Shown piece after piece: positions 36,131 through 43,816 of a stretch of DNA of 64,000 nucleotides. How positions within the stretch are numbered: the stretch's first letter is position 1; the number at the start of each line of letters is the position of its first letter. Source of the DNA: a bacterium (GTDB taxonomy: Bacteria > BMS3Abin14); NCBI GenBank assembly GCA_029210545.1, contig JARGFV010000001.1, positions 1-64,000 on the forward strand, read 5' to 3'. Made by a program: the position numbers and the translations under genes. The notes beneath the pieces are model-generated. The model was not told where the DNA came from, did not search any database, and saw nothing but the letters and a program-made list of their open reading frames with translations.

Positions 36131-38897
36131 CTTTTTTTAACCCCACGGTCTTGTACATGAAATTCCTGAACCTGGTCATCGCCTCCCCCTCCTCGCGGCT
36201 GTCTGCAGGCAGGGCGCCGAGATGGCGGGCGGCCCCTCTCACCCCTCCCCCCTCGGCAAGGGCCAGCCTGTAAATTTCCAGGACAGTCCCGCGAGTCAGG
36301 TCCCGGGACATGAATGGGATGTGGACGAGCTCCCAGAAATCGCCCGCTCCCTTGCGGATCTGCCCGTAGATCGCCGCGGCGTCTCCCTGGACATTCTTGC
36401 CGTCAAGGGTGGAGAGGGAAAGAAACCTCTGGATCTCGTCCACCCCCACGATCCCGTCATCGCTTTCGAAGAGAGCTCCCTGCAGGATGGTCACAAGCTG
36501 GCGGATATTTCCGGGGAAGTCGAGATGGGAGATAAACTCCTCGGCCTCCGGCGTGATGACGGGCGGCGCGCCCCCGGCTGAATAACTCGCATGGAGACGA
36601 CCCAGGAAGTGTTTGGCCAGATCGGGGATGTCCTCCCGCCTGTCCCTGAGGGAGGGAACCCGGAGGGTCATCTCGCTGAGCCGATGGTAAAGATCCTCCC
36701 GGAAGGCACCCCTTGCGATCTCCCTTGCCAGGTCCCGGTTGGTGGCGGCGACAAAAACGACCCTGCTGAGCCGGACCTTGGTTCCTCCCAGCCGTGAAAA
36801 CTCTCCCGAATCCAGGAAGCGCAGCAGCTGGACCTGGGTCTTGAGATCAGCGTCGCCGATCTCATCGAGGAAGACCACCCCTCCGTCCGCCTCCTCGAGG
36901 ATTCCCGTCCGGTCGACATGGGCACCTGTATAGGCCCCCTTCTGGTGCCCGAACAGTTCAGTAAAGGTGAGATCTCCACTGAAAGCGGCGATATTGGTTT
37001 TGCGCAGGGGCAGTTCCAAAGCACCCCCGCCCAACTTTCTGAACTTTTCGTTGACCAGGCTGTACAGGTTGTTGAACACGAACTCCTTGCCGGCCCCCGT
37101 CTCCCCCGTTATGAGAAGGGTCGGCAGCCCCAGCTCCAGTTCCTTCTCTTTACCGCGGCTCCAGTTAAGGAGCCTGTTGGTCAAAGGTTCGGCCAGCCTG
37201 CTGATCCGCTTGACCAGGAGCTGCGAGTGGGCGCTCTTGCCGATGATATTCCCGAGCAGGTAGGAACTGACACCGGGGTCCTTGTAGGAGACCTCCTTGC
37301 GCAGCCTCGCCACCTTTCCCTCGAGTTCACTGATCTTCAGATGGTCGGCGATGCGGTTGGCGATGAGGCGGGATATGAGAAGGAGGATGCGCTGGTGTTC
37401 GACAGTGAAATAGGCCCGACGGTGGCTGTCCAGGTTGACCACTCCGAGGACCGATTCACCTAACCTGATGGGGACCGCGAGTTCCGAAGCCACGTCAGCG
37501 GCAAGGTTCCGGTAGAACCCTCCCCTGGCCGTTTCGGCATCCGTATCCGGACAAAGGTACGGTTTTCCCGTGAAAGCCACATACCCCGTCAGAGAGCGTT
37601 CCTCGGCAGGGAGTTCCTCACCACCCACCCTCAGATCGGGGATCTTCGCCTTTCTCCAGTCACGGGATTTGCCCCCCACCAGCCGCCCTTCGGCGTCATC
37701 GACGACAAGCCACTTCTCCTGGTTCCGTTCGGTCACCAAAGCGATGGAGCCCGATTCGGCGCCTACCAACTCCACAGCGCGGGAGGCGACCTTGCCCAGG
37801 AAGACCGGCATGGGAGCGTCCTCGGCGAGAAGCTCCTCGATCTCCGAAAGGACACGTATTTCGAGGTGTCCCACCGCGAAGTCAGTGATACCTGCCGCCA
37901 GGGAACTCGAATGGCTCATGAGGAGTTTGAGTTCCGGCTCGGTGAACCTGTGGGGGCGCTTCGTAAAATAGTTGATGACGCAAGTCACCTCGCCCCCCTC
38001 CCCGGAGACGGGGATCATGAGGAGGGTGCGCAGGGAAAGCCTCTTGAACACCTCCCACCGCTCGAACTCCTCTGCCAGGATATCCTCGAAAAAAAGGACC
38101 TGGGGGGCACCCGGGCGCCGGAGGACGCGGTCGCCATCGGGCATGACCAGGCGGGAAAGGAGGCTTTTGCCCTCGAGGAGGCTGATTCTCTCGAGGGTCT
38201 CGTAGATCTGGAGATCCGACGGGTCCCGGGAGGCGGCAGCCAGGATCTCCATGTACCCCCCTCTCTCCCGCTTGAGGACTTCGGGCACCGGAGACTGCGC
38301 CGATATCAGGACCGATGTCATATCGATGGCAAGGTCGATCTCGAAGGCACCTTTGAGAAGTATCCTGGCGGCATCCCTTTTCCTGGACCGGTCCAGCTGC
38401 CGGCTGAGCATGATCCGCCTGTTGAACCGGTGGGCCCTGGCGAGAATGGGCATGATCCTATTGAGGAGCTGCCGCAGTTCCTGCTTCATGTCCGACAAGA
38501 GGGCATGACTCTCGGCGGCGTCCACGGTCAGGGCACCGATGCAGTTGCCTGCATCCACGAGGGGGAAAACCGTCGCCACAGACAGGCCGCGCCGTTCGTA
38601 CCACTCCCGGTGGAGTTCGTCACTGCCCTCCCCGAGGGGGGCATCCGTCACGATCTTCGATTCCAGGAACGACCGGACGAGGGGGTTCTCCCGTCTCTGG
38701 ATAGGGATACGGGCTCCCTTCCTCTCCAGTTCTCCCTCCGGCGTGTAAAGGCACAGGAGAGCGCCCTCCCGCATATCCTCCAGGTAGACACGGATCGAGG
38801 GTACCCCGGTTCTCAGGGTCACCTCCTTGACCAGGTAGTGAAGGATGTCGAGAAGGTTCTCCTTGTCGAAGGAAAGGATCTGGTCAACGAAGGACAT
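36105..38897 (-). CDS. Sigma-54-dependent activator with three GAF domains
   Basis: 930 residues from ATG 38897 (GGGGGAG six bases upstream; ATG 38903 is the alternative). GAF-type sensory domains at about 1-150, 170-345 and 350-520, then a short coiled coil. The AAA+ domain (about 550-800) has Walker A GETGAGKE (598-605), the sigma-54 contact loop GAYTGA (654-659, Tyr for the usual Phe) and Walker B VVFLDEIGD (674-682). The Fis-type C-terminus is weak. It starts within the M23 peptidase gene end. The lack of a receiver domain suggests direct ligand or partner sensing. Targets are unknown. Confidence 0.87.
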   Translation of the reverse strand: MSFVDQILSFDKENLLDILHYLVKEVTLRTGVPSIRVYLEDMREGALLCLYTPEGELERKGARIPIQRRENPLVRSFLESKIVTDAPLGEGSDELHREWYERRGLSVATVFPLVDAGNCIGALTVDAAESHALLSDMKQELRQLLNRIMPILARAHRFNRRIMLSRQLDRSRKRDAARILLKGAFEIDLAIDMTSVLISAQSPVPEVLKRERGGYMEILAAASRDPSDLQIYETLERISLLEGKSLLSRLVMPDGDRVLRRPGAPQVLFFEDILAEEFERWEVFKRLSLRTLLMIPVSGEGGEVTCVINYFTKRPHRFTEPELKLLMSHSSSLAAGITDFAVGHLEIRVLSEIEELLAEDAPMPVFLGKVASRAVELVGAESGSIALVTERNQEKWLVVDDAEGRLVGGKSRDWRKAKIPDLRVGGEELPAEERSLTGYVAFTGKPYLCPDTDAETARGGFYRNLAADVASELAVPIRLGESVLGVVNLDSHRRAYFTVEHQRILLLISRLIANRIADHLKISELEGKVARLRKEVSYKDPGVSSYLLGNIIGKSAHSQLLVKRISRLAEPLTNRLLNWSRGKEKELELGLPTLLITGETGAGKEFVFNNLYSLVNEKFRKLGGGALELPLRKTNIAAFSGDLTFTELFGHQKGAYTGAHVDRTGILEEADGGVVFLDEIGDADLKTQVQLLRFLDSGEFSRLGGTKVRLSRVVFVAATNRDLAREIARGAFREDLYHRLSEMTLRVPSLRDRREDIPDLAKHFLGRLHASYSAGGAPPVITPEAEEFISHLDFPGNIRQLVTILQGALFESDDGIVGVDEIQRFLSLSTLDGKNVQGDAAAIYGQIRKGAGDFWELVHIPFMSRDLTRGTVLEIYRLALAEGGGVRGAARHLGALPADSREEGEAMTRFRNFMYKTVGLKKEWGRGNRE

Positions 38898-40218
38898 CAG
38901 CATCTCCCCCGTTTTCAGCGACCTGCCCGGCAAGACCACCCGGAAGCTGCTGATCAAGTTCCCGGACAACGGCCTTGAACTGTTCAAGATCCGCCCCTGG
39001 CACACTTGTGGCTCTCGGTACGCTGATCCTCCGGGGGTCCACATATTTGTTGTTCCGGTACATGGCGAAGTGAAGGTGAGGGCCGGTTGCGCGCCCGGAG
39101 CTCCCGACGTACCCGATGACCTGCCCCTGCCGCACCTGGGTGCCCACTTTCATACCTGACGCGAAGCTGTTCATATGGGCATAGGCTGAGGAGTACACCG
39201 AGTTGTGCCGGATCTTGATGATCCGGCCGTTGGCTTCATCCCGCTTTATCATGACCACCTTCCCGTCACCGATAGACATGATCGGTGTCCCGGTGGGTGC
39301 CGCGTAATCCACACCCAGGTGGGGCACTACCTTGCCGGTCACAGGATGAAGCCGACGGGCGGAGAACCCGGAACTGATCCTTTGGAACCGGAGGGGTACC
39401 TTGAGGAACTGTTTTCTGAGGCTGCCCCCTTCCTCATCGAAATAATCTTCCAGCCCGCTCCCCGGACTGTAAAGGAACGCCCTGTGAGTGGTTTTGTTGT
39501 TGACGAACCTGGCGGCCTCGATCCTTCCGTACCTGACGAATTCACCGTCCCGGTAGTATTTGTCGACCACAACCGCAAAGGAATCTCCGTTCCTCAAGTC
39601 CCTGAAAAAATCCACCTGCCACGCGAATATATCTGCGAGGTCCATAGCCAGGGCCGGCTTCTCACCGATGGATTCCACCGCGGCGAACAGGGAATCCTCG
39701 ATAACCCCGGAGATGGGCTCCCGGACGATTTCATACGGTATGGGTTCGATCGAGATCACCGGGTCTCCCTCACCGAACGCCACCCTTATGAACCTCATGT
39801 CATCCGGTTCGTACTGATATTCGACAAGCTGCTCCTCTTCGTAATGGAGCCGGTAGGTTCGACCGGCCACGAGACTCGACGGCCTGATGCCATCGACCCT
39901 GGTCCCGGCGATCTGGAGGATCTCAGGATCCGGAACACCGTCGGCCTTGAGGATGTCGTAAAGAGTGTCTCCTCTGCGGACCACCTTGTTCGTCACCGAT
40001 ATGACGGGTTCCGGTTCGGCGGCGGAGGGAGCCTCCCCGGCTACAACGTCGGTGATAAGGGGGCCGGAAGGCTGCATGATACGGGCCTGGGGAGAAAAGG
40101 CCGGCCTGCTCACACACAGAACGCCAAGACCGAGAACAGCCAGCACGAGATAACGGGAACGGACCCGGGGCCGGTCCCTCAGGTGGGTATTGCGTTTGGG
40201 CAGCGGGTTATGGATCAC
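38884..40218 (-). CDS. M23 murein endopeptidase with LysM/OapA-like region
   Basis: 444 residues. N-terminal hydrophobic anchor (about 22-41) and a region with an RRGDTLYDIL LysM-like start near 82. The lysostaphin-type zinc peptidase domain (about 285-395) has the first ligand pair in HLGVDYAAPTGTP and the HLHF motif in GPHLHFAMYRN. It cleaves peptide cross-bridges in peptidoglycan (MepM-type). Its ATG directly abuts the stop of the upstream gene, and its stop overlaps the sigma-54 activator start, so all three are probably cotranscribed. Confidence 0.9.
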   Translation of the reverse strand: MIHNPLPKRNTHLRDRPRVRSRYLVLAVLGLGVLCVSRPAFSPQARIMQPSGPLITDVVAGEAPSAAEPEPVISVTNKVVRRGDTLYDILKADGVPDPEILQIAGTRVDGIRPSSLVAGRTYRLHYEEEQLVEYQYEPDDMRFIRVAFGEGDPVISIEPIPYEIVREPISGVIEDSLFAAVESIGEKPALAMDLADIFAWQVDFFRDLRNGDSFAVVVDKYYRDGEFVRYGRIEAARFVNNKTTHRAFLYSPGSGLEDYFDEEGGSLRKQFLKVPLRFQRISSGFSARRLHPVTGKVVPHLGVDYAAPTGTPIMSIGDGKVVMIKRDEANGRIIKIRHNSVYSSAYAHMNSFASGMKVGTQVRQGQVIGYVGSSGRATGPHLHFAMYRNNKYVDPRRISVPRATSVPGADLEQFKAVVRELDQQLPGGLAGQVAENGGDADVLR

Positions 40219-40505
40219 TATTCCCAGACCTTTTCGGCCACGAACAGGGCGACGATGGTTTCCCGGTCCCCGTCGTCTTTATCCTGGAGGTACCCGTAGA
40301 AAACCTCTTCCAGCTCCCTTAACGCCATATCGTGGACCTTCACGATGGGATAAAAACCGGGCGTGGCCTCGGGGAGGGTCACGGAGAGCATGTTCCGGAC
40401 TGCCAGGCCGCGGATGGCCCCGATGGCGTAGTCCCGGCCGTACCCCGCCAGTATCTCTCGTACCGACCGCAGGAGTTCATCGCGCCCTCCCTTAATTTGC
40501 GCCAC
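40218..40505 (-). CDS. Hypothetical small protein
   Basis: 95 residues from GTG 40505, overlapping the upstream lipoprotein gene by 14 bases. It is soluble with no signal peptide; an N-terminal helical segment (GGRDELLRSVREILAGYGRDY) is followed by TLPEATPGFYPIVKVHDM. The pattern is reminiscent of small regulatory or Na-translocating DUF-type proteins, but no family can be named. The arrangement between lipoprotein and peptidase genes suggests an envelope-related operon. Confidence 0.5.
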   Translation of the reverse strand: MAQIKGGRDELLRSVREILAGYGRDYAIGAIRGLAVRNMLSVTLPEATPGFYPIVKVHDMALRELEEVFYGYLQDKDDGDRETIVALFVAEKVWE

Positions 40506-41517
40506 CGTCTTCCCCTTTGATCCTTTCCAGGCTCTCAAGGCGCGCATCCACTTCCTTCAGGTAGGTTCCCAGCTTTTTGTTTCCAGGATCAAGGTCATAG
40601 GCTGCCTCCCACACATCCCTTGCCTTGACGAGTTTGCCGGCTGAAAAAAGCTTCACGCCCAGGAGCCTTGCAAACTCCACTACTTCGGGAGTGGTACCGT
40701 CATCCGGCCTTGAAAGGACGAGAACGTAACGGACATGACCGGCGGCCACATCGATGTCGCCCTTCTGCTCGGCCTCACGGGCAACCAAGAACCTCTGGGC
40801 GACGAGATCGAGCCTTCGCCGGCCAACCTGCTCGAGCATCTCCTCCCCCCGGGTCCCGAGGCTTGTAGAGGCGCCGCTCTCGGTAAGGAGCTTTTCGGCA
40901 TCATCGAACCGGCCGGCCTTCATATGCTCCTCGGCCTGGGCCAGGACCTTCCTGACGTCGAGCTCCTGGCGGGCTTCCCCCATGGCAACCTGGAGCCTGT
41001 CGGCCTCGGCTTGAAGCGCCTTGTCATCAGGCGCCAGCGCCTGTGCCTCACCGATCCGTTTCAGGGCGCCGTCAAGGTCCCCAAGCGATTCCAGGTACTG
41101 GGCTTCACCCTTCAGGCCGTTGATCCCTGCCTCAATGACATTGTCCAGGTTTTTCATGAGGTTCTGGACCCAGTAATATCTGGGGTAGATCTGGAGGGCC
41201 TTTTCCAGGTTGGCCCGGGCCGAGAGGAGGTTCCCCTCTTTCCTTCTCTTGAAAGCTTTCCGGACAAAGTTGTCGGCACGATCCACCTTGGAGCGGGAGT
41301 AAGAGACCCTCTGGGCAATATTCTCCTGGCATGTCCGGTCAGACCGCACCAGTTCGTCGTAGGCATCGGCGGCAGGCTTGTGCTCACCAGTGCGGGAGAG
41401 GGTCAAGATGCGGCTGCACTCTGACCGGCGTCCCGCACCGGCGCCAACGAGGGCGCAACCCGTTGCCGAGAGAAGGAAGACGGCCGCCACCGCCGCGATC
41501 AGCAGCTTCTGGCTCAT
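40492..41517 (-). CDS. TPR-containing lipoprotein
   Basis: 341 residues from ATG 41517 (GGGAGGTGGG upstream; it overlaps the stop of the preceding gene). The signal peptide ends in lipobox LSATGC. The mature part is all-helical with TPR-like repeats (LLSARANLEKALQIYPRY, DLDGALKRIGEAQALAPDD, AGKLVKARDVWEAAYDLDPG). It is likely a lipid-anchored scaffold at the outer or inner membrane. It shares an operon with HD-GYP, M23 peptidase and sigma-54 activator genes. Confidence 0.75.
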   Translation of the reverse strand: MSQKLLIAAVAAVFLLSATGCALVGAGAGRRSECSRILTLSRTGEHKPAADAYDELVRSDRTCQENIAQRVSYSRSKVDRADNFVRKAFKRRKEGNLLSARANLEKALQIYPRYYWVQNLMKNLDNVIEAGINGLKGEAQYLESLGDLDGALKRIGEAQALAPDDKALQAEADRLQVAMGEARQELDVRKVLAQAEEHMKAGRFDDAEKLLTESGASTSLGTRGEEMLEQVGRRRLDLVAQRFLVAREAEQKGDIDVAAGHVRYVLVLSRPDDGTTPEVVEFARLLGVKLFSAGKLVKARDVWEAAYDLDPGNKKLGTYLKEVDARLESLERIKGEDGGAN

Positions 41518-42878
41518 CCCACCTCCCGGCATATGTCCTCAACGATCCCCTCGCCGTCGAGCTGACTGAAAAGCTCCACAAGATGGGGGTCGAACTGTTT
41601 TCCCTTTCCCTCATCGATCCGGAACAACGCTTGGGCCTTGGTAAGAGCCTTCCGGTACGGCCTTGTCGTAGTCATGGCATCGAAGGCGTCGACCAGGAGG
41701 ATGATGCGGGCAGGCAGGGGGATCTCATCTGCCTTTAAACCGTCAGGATAACCGGACCCGTCGAAATGTTCGTGGTGGTGCCGGACATACAGTCCGACCT
41801 TGTGCAGGGATGACAGGGGGTTGAGGATCCTGGCTCCGATCTCGGGATGGCCCTTCATCTGGAGGGTCTCTCCAGCGGTGAGGGGGCCGACCTTTCCCAC
41901 GACACCCGCCTCGACCCCTATCTTGCCGACGTCGTGGAGGATGGCCGCCAGCTCCAGTTCCCCGAGCTGGACCTCGTCCATATCCAGGCGCTCACCCATG
42001 GCGACAGAGATCCGCCCCACCCTGTCACAATGACCTCTTGTATAAGCATCCTTGGCTTCCACAGCAGCGGCCAGAGCGCTTATGGTCTCCTTGAAATTGC
42101 GCTCGATCTGGCGTCTTGCGGTATGCAGCTGGCCGACCATCTCGTTAAAGTGCCTCGAAAGACGGCCGACCTCATCATGGCTGATGTCCTGCACCCGGAC
42201 GGTCAGATCCCCCGATCCAAGTGCCCTCACTGCTTCCTCCAGCCTCTCCACTCTTTTGACGTGAACCCCTGTAAGGAAAAAGGTCCCCACAACACCAAAC
42301 GCGGTCCCCAGGCTCAGCGGGAAAAGCAGCCCGATGGCGGTGCTCCTCATCGCTTGCCGGATGTGGCCGGCGCCCAGGGCGACCACCGCTGTTCCCACCC
42401 GCACATCTTCGACCATAATGGGCATCGATGACTGGATGATATCCGTCCCGGGGTGGGAGACCCCTTGATCCAGCACCTCTCCCGTCCGTGCGGGGTTGGA
42501 ATGGTAAAGGATCTTGCCCTGATGATCGGTGAGGTAGGCGTAGGAGACATCCCTGTCGAGGGTGACTGACTCAACGATGGGCCCGAACCTCAGATCGTCC
42601 TGCGCGAGAAGAGGATCGCGCGCGTTGACTGCCAGGTTTGCGGCAAGGGAGCGGGCTCTCTTGTCCCCTTCGCGGGCCAGGAAAACCCACTGGTAACGGA
42701 GGAGAGCCAGGAAAACGAGACCGGTTACAAGGAAAAGCAGAACGGAAAAAGATAGTGCCACCTTCCATCTCAAGGAGAAAACGAGGCCCCTGGAAATCTG
42801 GCCGGGGGGACTGAACTGATCTGCCGAACCGGGCGGCATGAAACCTGTCCTGTCCATGAGGTTCTTTTTCTCGACCAA
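41514..42878 (-). CDS. HD-GYP c-di-GMP phosphodiesterase, membrane sensor
   Basis: 454 residues from TTG 42878, which has GAGGAGG at ideal spacing; ATG 42857 lacks one. Membrane helix about 38-60, periplasmic sensor about 61-175, second helix about 178-203, HAMP about 205-255 (SGDLTVRVQDISHDEVGRL). The HD-GYP domain (about 265-450) has His315-Asp316 in ILHDVGKIG and HFDGSGYPDG (371-380), so both signatures are intact. It should hydrolyse c-di-GMP in response to an external cue. It overlaps the TPR lipoprotein start by four bases. Confidence 0.9.
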   Translation of the reverse strand: MVEKKNLMDRTGFMPPGSADQFSPPGQISRGLVFSLRWKVALSFSVLLFLVTGLVFLALLRYQWVFLAREGDKRARSLAANLAVNARDPLLAQDDLRFGPIVESVTLDRDVSYAYLTDHQGKILYHSNPARTGEVLDQGVSHPGTDIIQSSMPIMVEDVRVGTAVVALGAGHIRQAMRSTAIGLLFPLSLGTAFGVVGTFFLTGVHVKRVERLEEAVRALGSGDLTVRVQDISHDEVGRLSRHFNEMVGQLHTARRQIERNFKETISALAAAVEAKDAYTRGHCDRVGRISVAMGERLDMDEVQLGELELAAILHDVGKIGVEAGVVGKVGPLTAGETLQMKGHPEIGARILNPLSSLHKVGLYVRHHHEHFDGSGYPDGLKADEIPLPARIILLVDAFDAMTTTRPYRKALTKAQALFRIDEGKGKQFDPHLVELFSQLDGEGIVEDICREVG

Positions 42879-42905
42879 CCCACCCTCCTCGATCTGTTCT
42901 TATCC

Positions 42906-42939
42906 CCTCGAAAAACGTTTCTTCGAACCATTTTACGAG
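42906..42939. repeat. Palindromic repeat, copy 1 (upstream of HD-GYP gene)
   Basis: CCTCGAAAAACG...CATTTTACGAG, 34 bases, imperfectly palindromic, 28 bases before the HD-GYP start. A closely similar 33-base copy is at 49651-49683. The rest of the 42879-43129 gap contains two more hairpins (CCCTCTCC...GGAGAGGG at 42974-42996 and TCACGCC...GGCGTGA at 43007-43023). Confidence 0.5.
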
Positions 42940-43129
42940 ACGGGGCTAATGTAGCCGTTCTTCTCCTCACTGTCCCTCTCCACGGCGTGGGAGAGGGTCG
43001 GAGTAATCACGCCATCGGCGTGACTACCTCTGGTCCTTCCCCATCAAGGGGGAGGAAAAACAGGGAAGATTGACTATTCTGACCCCCACCCAAGGATGCA
43101 CGCTTTGCGCATAACCCGATTGATGAACT

Positions 43130-43708
43130 CTATTCGAGGCCATCAATCTTCCCTCTGATCACGGTCTCCAGGGTGGTGTTGCCCACCGTGAAGCGGTCTC
43201 CGGTTCCAAGCTTTACGGTCATGACCCTTTTTCCCTGGTAAAAGGTCCCGTTGGTGCTCCCAAGGTCCTCGATAACAAAACGGTCCCCGAAAACCCGGAC
43301 ATGGCAATGCCGACGGGAGACTTCGGGATCGTTCAGGTTGATGTCGTTACCGGTCCGCCCCACCGTAACCCGGGGCGCCGTGAGAAGGAACTCTTCTCCC
43401 GTCTGGACATCCCTGAAAAGCGCTTCGTCCTCCCCCCGGATGAACGGGTCGGTTCCTGACACCTCTTCCAGAAGCGCTGACACTTCTGAGCCGCTCTGGT
43501 CGACCTCGGAGAAATCGTAAGCAATGGTCTGGCCGAAATCGGCACCAGACGACCTGGTCAGGGGAACCGAGGCACCCGGGCTGCTTCCCCTGGGAGGGAT
43601 AAGGATGACCTGGCCGCAGTTGGGGCAGTTCGCCCTTGCCCCCGAGGGGGGGATTTTCTCGTCGGCGATCCTGTAGCTCGTGTTACAGGTGGGGCATGTG
43701 AGTTTCAA
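43130..43708 (-). CDS. Zinc-ribbon plus FHA-domain protein
   Basis: 192 residues. The first 40 are an MJ0042-type zinc ribbon (CPTC at 5-8, CPNC at 29-32). A linker follows, then an FHA domain (about 105-185) with the phosphothreonine-binding residues VGRTGNDI, SRRH and GSTNGTF. Such proteins read Ser/Thr phosphorylation; no kinase is in the window. It is monocistronic by spacing. The C-terminus is close to a degraded MITE-1-end-like hairpin (43118-43146). Confidence 0.87.
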   Translation of the reverse strand: MKLTCPTCNTSYRIADEKIPPSGARANCPNCGQVILIPPRGSSPGASVPLTRSSGADFGQTIAYDFSEVDQSGSEVSALLEEVSGTDPFIRGEDEALFRDVQTGEEFLLTAPRVTVGRTGNDINLNDPEVSRRHCHVRVFGDRFVIEDLGSTNGTFYQGKRVMTVKLGTGDRFTVGNTTLETVIRGKIDGLE

Positions 43709-43723
43709 ACGCGCCTCCCGCGA

Positions 43724-43810
43724 CAGTTAATGGTTTACAGTTTACTGTTCACCGTTGTTTTCTTTTAACAAACACGCTCTGACTGTAAACCGTATACCGT
43801 GAACTGTTAA
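43724..43810. repeat. Inverted heptamer arrays upstream of the FHA gene
   Basis: Left arm 43724-43758: CAGTTAA, TGGTTTA, CAGTTTA, CTGTTCA, CCGTTGT. Right arm 43783-43810: CTGTAAA, CCGTATA, CCGTGAA, CTGTTAA, the complement strand of the same word. Confidence 0.65.
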
Positions 43811-43816
43811 CTTGAC